DNA of 64,000 bases from Panagrolaimus kolymaensis (Eukaryota; Nematoda; Chromadorea; Rhabditida; Panagrolaimidae), in the NCBI GenBank assembly GCA_028622995.1, contig JAJQJQ010000010.1, positions 1,612,001-1,676,000 of the forward strand, given 5' to 3'. A model generated the notes under the pieces. That model was not told the DNA's origin. It saw only the letters and a list, made by a program, of their open reading frames with translations, and searched no databases. Each line of letters opens with the position of its first letter. Positions within the stretch are counted from its first letter, which is position 1. The position numbers and the translations under genes are program-made. This document shows, piece by piece, positions 34,769 to 47,696 of the stretch.

Positions 34769-37700
34769 TTTGTTTGAGAAATAACGCTAATATTTGAAGC
34801 TTTTGGAGAAATCAATTGAATAATAAAAAAGAATAATCCCAAAAATGGGAAAAGAAAAACAAACACTGTTGCTGCTTTTGCTGATGCAGCTTCAGATCTC
34901 CCTCCTCAAATAAGTCAAATTTTAAACCTATAATAAATATAAAAAAACATTTTCATTGCAAAAAAATTTATTAATTTATTTTCTATTGTCAAGTAAAACC
35001 ACACGACTACCACGCTGTGTCAATAAAAAGGTTGTTTCAGGGATGGAGAAATAAATAAAACGAAGAATAAATGCAACACAAAAGGACACAAAAAAATTTG
35101 CTCGTGTCCTCAAAGTTGAGTTGGTTCATGAAAAAAACGAGTCTAGACAGACTTTTTTCTCTCCAAATAGGAAAAAATATTTATTTCGAAAAAAATGTGA
35201 CAAAGATCAAAAAAAAAAGAGAGACGAGATGAGTAAAAGAAAAATATGTAAACAAGTGTTCTAATCTTAGTAATTAGTAAATGGGCTTGAACGATTCAAT
35301 AGATCTTAAACAGTGTAGCCTAAAATTTGGTTGGTAAAATTTTATTAACAAAAAAGTTTGTTGTCAGTAGCGATGCAATGACGAACGATAACAATAATAT
35401 TGTCGTCGTCGCTGCTGTCGAATAGAAACTAGAAGAGAAAAAAGAGAGTTCACCAAAAATGGTGGCGACGAGTCCCATGCAAAGAAAGCCATAGCCACAA
35501 AAAAAGTGGGTGGAGGTTCATGAAGTGAGCGAATGCTGCTGAATACTGAATGCTAGTTGCAAGTCAGGCAAAAAAGAAGGAGAACTAAGCAAAAAAATGT
35601 GAGTACATAACTAAATGAACATAACATAGGCATGGGACCTGTGTTAAAAAGAATAAAAAAACAGAGTGCCAGAGGCAGCAAGCAAGCAGGCAGGCTATAG
35701 CTTGTATAGCGTTTAAAAAAAAGACTTTAAAAGCAAAAACAACAAGAGTTGAAGCAAAAAAAGCTGACTGGCCAAATGCCCAAGCAGCGGCAGCAAAATA
35801 AGAAGAAAAAAAGAGACAGGGTGCTTTACATTTATTTTGATGGGAAAAAATAAGAAAGAAAAAAATATTGCGACAAAACTAACCCTGAAGGCGGGCATAG
35901 TTAGTTTAGTGTCCGCGGGGCTTCTCCACTTTTTTTTTCTCCTGTGCCACGTGAAGCATATAGAAATATGGCTGAAAGTAAGTAGAAGAAAACGCCTGAC
36001 TGCTTTAAAAAAGTGTGGAGATAAAATGCTCTAGGATTCTGTGGAGCAAACTTCGTCATTATTCCAAGCTTTTTTGCTTGCTTGTTTGTTGTAGTAGTTT
36101 AAGCTTTTTTAAACATTCATTGCTTCAAAAAAGGGACTTTTTTAGGATAAAAATACGAATGAAAGTATTAGCGGGAAATGAGATCGGATTTTTATCTGCG
36201 AATGAAGACTATCCTTTACAAATAAATACTAAGCAAGCTAAGCAGTTTTTTGTTGATGAAAAAAAACCTTTAAGGCTTAAAAGAGCCAAATAGTTGGTTT
36301 GTACTCCTCATAAAAATACAAAGAATACTGTACTATAAGTTGTTGAGCACCCATAGTACGAAAAATATTTAAAAAATAATAAATGAGCAAAAAACATAAA
36401 ACCATTGAGCAATTAAAATAAGTCACCTAAAAAAACTTTTTTTGGTCTTGTCTAATTTAAAAAAGAAACTAAACACTTAGCATCATGATATCCTTTTATG
36501 GAAAAAGCTTTTAAAGTTAAAACAAAGGAAAATAAATACGAGCAGTTTCTTGCATAAAAAAGACAAAACAAATAAGACTCCCACACATTTGGCTTTTATG
36601 TTTTATTACGAATTTTTGATTAAATAAAATAAATATGCGAAATTCCAGAACGCTCATCCTAAAATTAAGACTTGTTTAAAAAACTTTTTATTTTATTTTG
36701 TTGCAAAAAAGAAGAAAATGAGTAATTTGTGGTCGATTTGACAATTTTATTTTTGTTGCAAAATTACAAAGACAACGATAGCAATATAAAAACAATATCG
36801 AAATGATCATCAAAAATCACATCATTGATGTTGTTGATCGTCGCGCGCATAAAAGCTTTAAAAAAATGAATTGCATTCATAAATAACATCAAAATGGGAG
36901 AAAAAAATGTAAATGATTGCTGTTGCTTACATTTTTTGAATGACACGAGAATAGTTTTAATCGCATAAAATTATTCGATAAAAAATATTTTATTCAAAAA
37001 TGGATGATTAATTTTTTTGTTTTTAAACATTTAGGGCGAATTTTGAATATTCAGAAAATTAAACAGCCAGCCTAGTCACAAAAAATTCATCATTTTCATT
37101 TGGCAAAAGTTCAATGGAATCAAACAATATTGAAAATCTCAAACAAGTCTCATATGTTTGAGAGAGCTTTTGAACAAAAAAATGTATAAAAAAGAAAAAA
37201 TAAGAGATTAAAGAAGAAAAAAAGCAGAGCGTTAAAGCAATATATGTATCATAACAAATAGCGTAAAAAATATTCCAAAACTGTAAACAAAAATTAAAAA
37301 AGGTAAGAAAAATCAAAAAGGTTATTTTTAAATATTACTAAGAAAAACCCATATATTTTTGGTCGCAATAAAATTTTAGTTTAGAGGGGTGTTTTATTGC
37401 TTCAAACCTTTGGTCTATTTTTATTTAAAATAATTAATAAGAAAAGTGCATAAAAATTTTAAATATGTCTTTTCCACCATCACAAAATAAAAACGTGTTT
37501 TACAATGTTTCTATTTAAAAAATATATATGTAAAAACTAAAAAGAAAATCTAAAGGCCCTCGAAAAACGAATAACGTCATCTTCAAAAAATAACATTCAT
37601 TTTTTTTTTGTGTCCTCCTCCTACCTTAACATGGTTAAATACTTTTAAATACACTTAAACCAACCATGAGATTAAATAGAGACAGAAAGCGAGGGCAAGA

Positions 37701-39041
37701 GGAGAGAGACGCATGCAACCGTTGAAAAAAATAAATTTATAAATGAAACAAAAAAATGTTTTTATGTACAATGTCATAAAAAAAATTAAATTCTTGAATT
37801 TTTATTTTTTTTTTGAGGTTTAACTGAATGAATAACTTTTATTTACTTTTTTTTATAATTTATTTTATTGGCAACAACCAACCGAGGACACGACGTAAAA
37901 ATAAAAAATAGAAGAGGAGCAAAAATTTGGCCTTGGAAAACTATTTATAAAATATAAAAAATGTATGCGTCGAGGCTTTAACTCTCGAGGTTTTTTTGGC
38001 GTCATCATTATCATCCGTAGTGGCACTAAAGCAATTATTTTGAACATTATTTTGTTGTCGTAGCGATGTATCCAAAAAAGGAATAAAAACAAAACAAAAC
38101 AAATTAATCCAAAAATAAAATAAAAATGAGGATGGAAAGCAAAAAATAAGTTAGAAATTTACAGCATTTATGCCTGCTGCATTTAGTTAAGTAAAAAAAT
38201 AATATTTTTCTTTTATTAAAATATAAACATCAATGAACGTACTCAACTTTAAAGAAAAAAAAAATAATATTTATCTGCACTTTAATAAATAAATAAATAT
38301 AGAGAAATTATTACTATTTTTAACTTTCATCTTTATTGAGAAGAATTTGTAATAAAAAAAAGCCATTTAATTTATTTATTTCTAAAAATAAATGGTGTCG
38401 CTATTAATTTTAATAAGAGAAAGTGCTCTGCTGCTGCAATCGTGGGTGTTGCATTTTATTTAAAAATGTACATCTCTTACAACCACCGCCACCACCTTCA
38501 AAAGGCTCTAAATTGTCTTCTTCTTCTTCGCAACCTTAACTACCTCATTCAAGGACCCATTAAAAAAAACATTGTAACCATGTTAAACGAATTTTCTTTT
38601 TCTATTTTTTCCAACAAAGAGGGAAGCAAAAAAAAGTAGTTGTCTTTTTGTTCTCTTTTTTCACTTGTTTAAAAGTTTATTCGAAAAAAATCTATTCAAA
38701 AAGATACAAAAAACATTTTTTAAAAAAACATGGAATTAACGTCATTACTCTTACATAAACCATTTAAGATCATCAGCACTTTTTTGTTAAATATTTTGTT
38801 AAAGATAAAGTTAAAACTTTTTTAAAAAGGCATTTGTTTAATATCTTTTCACTAAAATATAGGGAACTCGATAGGGAATTTGAATGGGATTATGCTGTTT
38901 TTCAATCATTTTTAAAAAAATTTTTACTAAGACAAAGCAATTTTTTGTAAATTTTATTTTCATTAATATATAAAATTAATTTAAAGATAAATTATGAGAT
39001 AACGTGAGAAAGATTGTGAGAGCGATTAATAAAATTTATTT
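34769..39041. other. A-rich intergenic region
   Basis: About 4.3 kb with no supported gene. The plus strand is A-rich, so the minus (receptor sense) strand is T-rich, mirroring the regions upstream of the plus-strand genes. Open frames here are short, Lys- or Phe-rich and lack motifs. Confidence 0.5.
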
Positions 39042-39842
39042 TTAAATGTTTGGTCTAGTAAGTCTTCGGTCAGTGGTGAAAGTTAGGGAGCGACTGCTTT
39101 GATCAATTGTTACAATTCTTGTTGTTTGATTTTTGGAAGGAAATATAAACCGAAATGCAGATATCATTGCTCTACGATATGGAGTTATTACAGTCAAAAC
39201 TGATATAGAATTAAACAACGAATGTAAAGCTAATATCGGCAAGCCATAATCTGATATAACTAAAAAATAAAGATTACAGGTTTTAAAAATTATCTTGAAC
39301 TCTGTTAATGACATACCATTGCTATATGTTAATTTTAATAACTTGGATATCGATATAAAAACACCTGGTACTATAATGCAACCCAAAGGCACAGCAGCTT
39401 GAATGTATAAAGACAAAAGAAGCTGTTTTTTAACTTTTAGAGTTGATGGAGATAAAATATTTTTCATTTCAGCTAATTTCCGATTTATTTTAAAAGCTAC
39501 ACTAATACCAATGACATAAACAAGTAAAATTTGTGTCATAAGAGCAATATGATACGACATGCCATACACATCCATAATAGTGGCATAACAAGGTGCATTT
39601 ATGTAAACTTCATAAGAATTATTATAATTGGTTCGAATATACTCGGCGGAAGCTTTCGATTCCAACTTTTAATGCTATAAAACTGGCGCCGCACACACTA
39701 GGTGCTGGAACCATAAGATATGGCGCAAAAATAAAGCTAATATGAAAATCCATAAGAAATGCACAAAAAATTGTCAACAAGATATAATATTTATAAACAC
39801 CCATGGCTTTGGTTGAATATTTTAAAAAGCTTATGTTTCTGA
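39042..39842 (-). pseudogene. Decayed seven-transmembrane chemoreceptor (SRH/STR-like)
   Basis: A TM2-like block (MGVYKYYILLTIFCAFLMDF, IFAPYLMVPAPSVCG) runs from an apparent acceptor at 39842, then frame is lost near 39665. A second block (39665-39042) resumes at a TM5-TM7 region: HIALMTQILLVYVIGISVAF, SPSTLKVKKQLLLSLYIQAA followed by VPLGCIIVPGVF, and a C-terminal PYRRAMISAF. The Q..(I/V)P and PYR signatures are typical of nematode SRH/STR-superfamily receptors. TM1 is absent upstream and TM3-TM4 are missing between the blocks; the frame change cannot be repaired by an ordinary intron (at most about 31 nt). It is best read as a pseudogene. An unusual functional variant with undetected exons is less likely. 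Confidence 0.62.
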
Positions 39843-40130
39843 AGCTCTTTTGGGTATTACAATAGATAAATCTTTACAAAGAAGTGATTGGACTCAACGT
39901 CCTCTAACTCAAGACCAAAAGCTTTACGCAGTTAAGGATGCTTTGGTGGTTGTTTTATTAAAAGAACGAATTGAACATTTGTTGACAAAGTGAGTTTATT
40001 GCATAATTTTAAAACATCCTAATTAAAATTCCATTATTTTAGCAAACTCGGTGCAAATATATTCCAAACGATTATGGATGAAGCCTTTATCACTTATGGC
40101 TTGAAATGGAAAGGAGGAAGACAATATTGA
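39832..40130 (+). pseudogene. 3' fragment of a DEDDy 3'-5' exonuclease gene (RNase D/WRN/MUT-7-like)
   Basis: Two exons, about 39832-39989 and 40043-40130, encode SEALLGITIDKSLQRSDWTQ RPLTQDQKLYAVKDALV then KLGANIFQTIMDEAF and a stop. The LDKSLQ..DW..RPL..(D/E)Q..YA..DA pattern is the C-terminal part of DnaQ-like exonuclease domains. It includes exo III (Y-x3-D, here YAVKD), but the exo I (DxE) and exo II segments are absent. Nothing upstream continues the gene: the next sequence is the opposed chemoreceptor. It therefore looks like a truncated remnant left by a rearrangement, or the tail of a gene whose upstream exons were moved away. Confidence 0.7.
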
Positions 40131-40959
40131 ATTAAAACATACTCAAACGAAAAACTATCTTAAGATTCTTTTTTGTGTGAAGTTTTATGAAGTTATTTTT
40201 CTTTGTAACGTATTATATTTTTCTCTAAGCTTTAAATTTTTTTGCATTTACCCATTATTTGATTAACATTAAACAAAAATAAATCATGCTTCTTAACTGC
40301 TTTGAAAACTTTAATCATGGATTTAAAAACAAAAAAGATTTTACAAATTAATCGTTAAAAAGAATTTACCCAAGATGCAAATAATTGTTCATTTATTAGT
40401 TTAAATGAAAAAAAGGCATGAGCTTATTGAAAACATGTCATCTGAAACCTACAAATTATTTCTGTAATATAGAGAAGTTTCCCATGGTAAAATGTTTCTT
40501 TATTATTTTAAGACAAACAATGATATAAAAACATCGTTATCAACTAAAAAACTTGTTTTTCATGCTCCACACGCGAACACTTTGCTCTTTTTGCCGGAGA
40601 ATGAATGAAAGAACATTTTATGCGCCTAATGTGCTTGAAAGAAAAAAAGTGCTACCTCTTTTTTATATATATATTTGCTTTTTGTTTTTCATCGCATCGC
40701 TTTGCTTTTTTTTATTGAGATCACATTAAGAGATCTTTAAAACAAAAAGGAAAGTCACCTGGGATCACAATTGTTTCTGTCACAAAAAAAACTTTTGTCC
40801 TTTCAACTGATAGTTATTTTTAACAATTATTTCACTCAAATGCTGCTGCTGCTTTTGCTTGATCGATTTGCCGCGTAAAAAATTGCATTCTTTTTTTCCA
40901 ACAATAAAAATCCTTGCACTCACACATATACATCTGCTCATGCCGGGAGCAGAAGAATA
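40131..40959. other. Short intergenic region
   Basis: About 830 bases of AT-rich sequence between the exonuclease fragment and the RCC1-type gene. An AAATAAATCATG-like signal follows the fragment near 40.28 kb, and a (TA)n run lies near 40.67 kb. No gene was seen. Confidence 0.5.
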
Positions 40960-43900
40960 ATGTCCTTTCATTTATGTGCCATAACCACAACAGAATTACC
41001 AAATGAAACCATACTTGATTATACGTATATTTCAGAAGAAAATTTTCTTCTTGTTATTGCTTTAACTTCTAAAGGTTCGAATTTAGATAAAAAATAAAAA
41101 AGGTCGTTAAATATATATATTTTTGCAGGAAATTTGATAACTTATTATAAAACCGGAAGCTCTCAAAAGCTTGAAACCGCTTCTGCTCATGAGCTCTATC
41201 ATGAATGGTGTGAACCTGTGTTGGTTTCAATCACACCAGATGCATCTGTAGTTATTTTGGTTCAATCTGATGGATCCATTTTGATGTTTCCTATTAAAGC
41301 TTTAATCGTATGTTATATATTCCAGATAAAATTAAACGAAAATTTACTTTTAGGATGTAAATTGGGGAGTGTCAAACAACATATGCACTGCACCAACTTT
41401 GGTGAAAATTGATCAGAATAAAAGCGAACCCATATTTCGATTACCAACGTGTGCAGTTGCTTTCAATTCGAGATTCACTAATAAACCTTATATTGCTTAT
41501 GGAAATAAAGCTGGAAAAATATATATTGTTGATTTAGCTTTAAGGATGCAAGTTGCATCCATTGGTGGAGATCACAGTATTCATAACATAGAGTATTATT
41601 TAGATGGTAGTAATTCATATATATTAGTAAGCTTTTTTAAACTTTAGTTTTAATACTAACATATAATTATTTAAGGTTACACATTTTGTTGGTGCACAAG
41701 TTATAGTTAAAGTTGAATCAGATAGATGCTCAGTGCGTGAAACATTGGCTCATGTTGCTGTAGAAGAAATTGATAGTATACCAGATATTAAATATTCTAG
41801 TCAACACTCAGATGGATGTATTACTGGCTTAAATGCAAAAAATAATCAGGTAATTATTTTTATTTATTGAACTTAATAACATTGGTTAATTCTAGGTAAA
41901 TATATATACCACTTTTGATTCTATAAAACAACCAAGAACATCGTTGAAAATCCCAGAAAATACATGGCTTGTTCATTTTAATCAAAAAGCTTTGATATGT
42001 GTAACGGAATCAAATACCATTTTTTTAAGAATGCATTTTTTGGTATGTCATCAATATTTGTGACAAATTAATATAAATAAATTTCAGAATAAAGATAATA
42101 ATAAGCCATGTGCCATAGCTGTAGCAAAATTAGATGATAGATTATTAGGTTTTGTTCCAATAGTTAGTATGTCAGATGAATTAGATGATTGCTTTTTTGT
42201 AACTGAAAAGAAAATGATTATATGTAGACCAAATATGTAAGTTATTCTCTTTCGTGTTTCAAATAATGATTTCATTTTTTAGGTCTATTAATGAACTGGC
42301 TTTAAATTGTATTGCTGAAGAATTTTTCTCAGCTAAAATGTTAGAAGAGATAGCTTTTAATTTGCAAAGGGATTCCAAAGATATGGCAAAAACATTGCTT
42401 CGAGTTTCATTGGAAAAACGCTCCAAGGGAATCGAAAATGAATGTGAAATTAATGGAGCCTTGGCATTGGCTTTGGAAATTCAAGTTGAAATGGAAAATA
42501 TTATTCAAATATTATCGGATTTTAATGAAACTGATTTAATTATTCCATTTCTTACTGCAAAATGTGAAAGAGATCCAAAACATTGGGCAGCGTTGATGGA
42601 AGTCTACTTGGTGAAATTAAAACGGATGATCAAACAAGAAGATTTATCAGAGAAAAATGTAATAGAGGAGCAGCTGAAGTGAGTCCTTAATCCTCAAAAC
42701 CATAATAAAAAAAGTGTTATTCCAGAAAATGTTTCACAAAATGCAATGCATCTAAAGAAAATTTTAAACTAATGTTAAAACAAGAAATGTGGTCATGCAT
42801 TTGTATCTTACTTTCCAAAGAACCTGCAATGTATTCAGAAATGGTGGCAAGCCATTTAATGGAAATTCCGTCTTTAAAAGGAATAAGGACCAACCAATTG
42901 GCTCAATGCCTCTCATTCTTATTGTGGTCAAGCATCGAACCATTAGCAGGACCTTTGCTTACAAAAGTTTGTTTATGCCTTTATGACATTGATTCGCCTT
43001 CTCAATTAGCTCTTTTTGCAAATATTGGCGAAGCATTGTTGCCCAAGTAAGCTCTAAGAAATTTTATAATTTTTAACCTCCTATTTTTTAGAGTTCCAAG
43101 TGCAGCTCTAATGATTTATTCCATTGCTACAATAAATTATCTTCATTCCATTCATGAAGATAGATCACATTCACTCGATATTTCTCCCATCCCTTTATCT
43201 GCTGGTTCCAATTGTGCTGTGGCTATAGGCGATGATGATACTCCATATTTCTGGGGTGAATTTACTGCAGGCAGTTTAAAATTTCGTACAGAACCAAAGA
43301 AATCAAATAAAACCCCTATTAAAACTCCTAAATCACCTGTGAATTCTTCTATCCATCCTACTGTTATCAAAACTATTTTACATCCTGAAAAATTAATCGT
43401 GCCTTCGGGAAACGAACCAGAATTAAGGATTGTTGCTGCAGCGTGTGGAACTCAACATATTCTTTTATTGACTGCTTCTGGAATAGTTTACAGTTATGGT
43501 CAAAATCGATTTGGCCAATGTGGAACAGGAAATAAAAATCCAGTTTTAACACCCATGGTAAGCAGAATTCACTTTTGTAATTAGTTAATATAATTTAAAC
43601 TTTTAGCCAATTACCAATAATTATGGCAGAGCTAAAAAAATATTTTCTGGTCATTATCATTCGGCATTAATAAATGAGAAAAATGAAGTATTTCTATGGG
43701 GTTGGTCCATGTATGGGCAGTTAGCTCTCGACATGTCAATAGAGCAGAATGACCTTGAAAGCCGAACAATTCCCACTAAAGTCACTGTGCTTCCAATGGA
43801 TGTTGAAATTGTGTCTATTGCTTTGGGCTATGCTCACTCGCTATTTCTCATGAGTAATGGCATCGTTTATGGCTGCGGAGCTGTTTCATTTGGACAGTTG

Positions 43901-45794
43901 GCTATTGATCCACAAAATCTTATTAATGTTGTCGAACATTTGTATTCAACAAAATGTAAATCTTTAATTCATATCCCCATTGCTGAACCTGTGAAACTTG
44001 TTGCAAGTGGATATTTTCATTCAATAGCTGTAGGAGAAAGTGGAAGAATTTATCAATGGGGTATTGCGCCTCATACATTAAGAATGAAAGCATTTTTAAC
44101 TAAAAGATTTAATAGTACGACACGAACACAACAAAGTAAAAACTTAATTAAAAATAAGTTTTACAAAATTTAAAAAATTATTTTATAGAAAAAGGATCTG
44201 AAGGTACCACGCCTGAAAAAATTGAGAAAAAAGAAACAATAGAAGAAGAAAAAAAATCACCTCCAAGCTGTCGATCTCCAACGAAAAAACTCAAAACTGA
44301 TTTAGGCAAAGAATACATGCACGTTTCAATCATTCACACATGGCCTTCCACTGCATCATCAATAGTTCAAATCTCAGCAGGTTACTCCCATAATGCTTTG
44401 ATTACCGCGGATGGTGAACTTTATACATGGGGCAAAAGTCTTGATATGCAACTGGGACACGGAAATAAAGTGGAAAAAGATAAACCATGGAAATTATTGG
44501 AACCCAATGATACTAAATGGAAATATGTAGTTGCAGGTTTGTTTTTTTACTCAAAAAAGGCAAATTTGAAAGTTAAAAAAATTTCTAGGTCGTTGCACAA
44601 CAATGGCAGTTTCATCATGTGGTCGACTCTTTGTTTGGGGAAGAAATGATAAGTCACAACTTGGCCTTGGATTTACAAAGAAAGCGGAAGTTCAAAGAAA
44701 GGTATTTTTAAGAGCAAATAAAGATTCCAAAGCAGTTGAATTACCAAATGATAATTGCGTTGTAAAACCTACTCCTTTACCAGGACTTCAAACGGCGTTA
44801 AATCAAAGTAAAAAAATAGTTTAATGACATTTAATTTATTTTAATATTTAGCTATTACCCCATCACAGAGAGAACAAGCTTTAATGATATTTTTACAAAC
44901 TGCAGACCAACATACTCTTTCCCAAATATCCCGCTATCTTACAAAACATCCTGTTCCGGTTTTCGCATTAGTTCACATTCACCTCCTTGCTGGTGATATT
45001 TACAATGCAGTTGATGTTCTCTGTTCCATATGCGAAGAAACAAATTTACTCAAAGAAGCTAATTCAGGTTCAAGCTCTCCTGGCAAAAACTTAACTGTGG
45101 TTTCGCCCCAAAGAAGCTTACAAAGTTCAATCAGAAGTCCTCGACAAGGTTTAATAAAATCGTTGTTTATTGTAATTTAATAAAAATAAATATTTCAGAG
45201 CCTAATCGAAATACTCCGCCATTGATTCCAAAAACCGATGATCGAAATGGCAATTCACCAAGAAGAAGCTCAGTGGCAGCTTTACAACTTCCAACAAAAA
45301 CGCCTTTGGAGATTTTTGATGAATTGTTGGATCGAATTTGGGCTTTGATTAGAATTCATCCACTTAAAGAAGTTCAAGTCTTGGTTCTTGTTCGAATGCT
45401 TCAATCTCGTTTCCCAATTTATAATCGATTAGCAGCCGATTCACGTCTGTGTCGACTTATTGATCCATTTGTGGATTATCCTCCTCCAGCTCCAACTTCA
45501 ACAAGTTCATCCGTTCATTCATCAGATTCTGCAGGAACTCGAAAATTAGTGGATATGGTCGTTCGTGAACGATTCACTGCTTTGAAATCCGCTAAAGTTT
45601 CATCTGTCAATAAAGTGAAAGCAATGCGACAAAAAAGTGAGAATGCTTCAAACGATCAATTAAGATATTATGCTGATTGTGGACATTATGAAAAATGCGT
45701 GGTTGAAAGTGGCCCGGCTAAAGCTGAATTTGCTGCAATGCGTAATCGTTTAAGAAAATGTAGTCGATGTGTGATGAAAGGCAAACAGGTGTAA
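40960..45794 (+). CDS. Large protein with N-terminal beta-propeller-like region and RCC1 repeats (possibly GLO-4/Claret type)
   Basis: Fourteen exons: 40960-41074, 41129-41307, 41354-41626, 41676-41849, 41896-42042, 42088-42236, 42283-42678, 42726-43046, 43092-43557, 43607-44135, 44189-44536, 44589-44807, 44852-45148, 45199-45794; 4209 nt, 1402 aa, in frame. The first 430 residues have WD40/propeller-like strands (TPDASVVILVQSDGSILMFP, KPYIAYGNKAGKIYIVDLAL). A helical segment follows (residues 440-700). RCC1-type repeats come next: YSYGQNRFGQCGTGN, VFLWGWSMYGQLALD, VYGCGAVSFGQLAID, LYTWGKSLDMQLGHGN, LFVWGRNDKSQLGLGF. After a helical stretch (LSQISRYLTKHPVPVFALVH), the C-terminus is Cys-rich (CGHYEKCV, CSRCVMKG). 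RCC1 repeats occur in GTPase exchange factors and ubiquitin ligases; nematode GLO-4/fly Claret act in lysosome-related organelle biogenesis with Rab32-type GTPases. That identity is tentative. Confidence 0.82.
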
Positions 45795-47156
45795 TGATAT
45801 CATTTACATATATATTTTTTATAAACACGATTTATGAAATTTAATTTCTGTTTGTGTACCTCTTCGAAAAGCAGCACATGTCTTATTAATTAGAAAATAT
45901 GTGTTCATAGAAAAAGTTTTATGCATTTAGTTTTTTTTTTCTTTTCTAGAAATTACTTTTTATTTTTGTATTCTGTATGTTTGCGTGTTTATGTTTTTAT
46001 TAGGTTTATTTTTTGAAACGGTATAGTGACCTTTAGCATTTTTATTTTGCTCAAAAACGGAAGACAGGTTTCAATTATTTTTTATGCAGTATTTTTTGTT
46101 ATTGTTTTTTTAGTTGTACATAGACGTTCTTTCTTTTTTTTAAACATTTAGCGACTTTTTTGTTGTTTATTGTTTCATATTTGCCGCCAGACTATGACAA
46201 AATGTATTATCTTTATTTCATATCGGTTTTAATTTGCAATAAAACACAAAAAATAAACGATCAAACCGTTTTTGATTTATCTGATTTAACGTGAGTGGTT
46301 CATTACAAATTCAATCAATTTTTTTGGTGGTTGCGTTTTTATGACGCACTTTGGTCAGGTTTAAACAAAAAAATATATACTTTATTCACCGAATTTTGAA
46401 GAAAAAGGAAATAAAAAAACAAAACATTAATAAACGTATATTGAGCATTTAGAACCAATATCAACATCATTCACCATTTTTTGTTTGTTGTTGTTAGTGT
46501 AACCGGTCTTTACTGCTTTCACTCATAAATAACATAAAAAAAATAAAATTAAAAAAAAAAGGTAAAAAGAAAGATGATGATGCTGATGACCAGTTAAAAA
46601 TCATGTTCAAAAAAAGCATCTCCCAAGAGAATGACTAAAAAAAAGGAAGAAGAAAAAAATAAAGAAGATTTTTCATTTGTGAAATTCAAAAAAAGTTAGA
46701 TGCTAAAGAAAAGCATCTGCAATAAAAAAAAATGAATAGGTGAAAGCAAAGTTTAAGCGGATTGAGCCGGCGGCGATTGAGAAAATTTTAACTGGCTTTT
46801 AGAGTCCTTAAAGAATTTTTCTTGCTAGTTCTTTTTTTAATTTATATTTTTTGGATGATGCAAAAAATGACAAATTTTCGTTCCAATTTGTTTTGTTTTT
46901 TTGATTTCAATAAATAAAAAATTACTCCAACCAATCATTTTTTCCAACTTTCATCCATCAAACAGAGAGAGGATATGTCACTGGCATTTGAACTCTGCCT
47001 CAATTTTTCTTTTTTCCCATATGGGAATGTAGTGAAAAGGGATATGAGTAACCCCTTTTGCATGCGTTGTTTTACCACACCGTAATTACATCCCTCCAAT
47101 AATGTCAAAAAGTTGTCCTATTTGATTGACTTTTTGGATTTACCTTTTATTTTTTT

Positions 47157-47696
47157 ACAAGCGCATGGGGCCCACCTTCGGTGGTCCCTCACCCATTTAT
47201 TATGAACATACAAACACTTTTCGAAAACTTTTACACGATTCTATTGGAACTTAGCCACCACCGCAAGCTGGGCTTTATAACGATACGTTAACGTTGCGTT
47301 TTTCGATTTGAATTTTCGGGCAGTTTTCATATTCCTAAACTACCTCGGGAGCATCATTACTTCATCAACCCTAACCATTCTCTTTCATATTTTTATGCAT
47401 AAAAACATCTCGAAAAGAACATTTTCCGTTCCAAAAACAAAAGAAAAAAGCGCGCGCTTTCCTTTTCAACATATGCAAAGAGAAACATTCGCGTCGAGAA
47501 TTTTTTCGATTATGCAAATTTCAAATGCTTGTCCTGATCGACCATCTCGTTTCCGATAAACGAAATTCACATATTCGTAATCAGCGTGAAAAACTGCATA
47601 GGACGTGCTAGACACATTTCCATTTGCTAGGGGACACCAAATCGACAAACAAACAAACAAACAAACATACATACATTCTCGCTTTATACAGGTAGA
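47157..47696 (-). mobile_element. Short copy of a Helitron-like non-autonomous repeat
   Basis: Shares both ends with 49741-51571. One end has the hairpin GGGCCCACCTTCGGTGGTCC near ACAAGCG. The other has a conserved stretch of about 240 nt from GCGCGCGCTTTCC through the motifs GTGTCCCCTAGCAAAT-complement and ATTCTCGCTTTA to CAGGTAGA, with an (ACAA)n/(ACAT)n microsatellite at 47645-47675. The middle is deleted relative to the longer copy. Read on the minus strand it starts TCTACCT, carries a hairpin close to its 3' end and finishes near CTTGT, which recalls Helitron ends. The classification is tentative. Confidence 0.6.
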
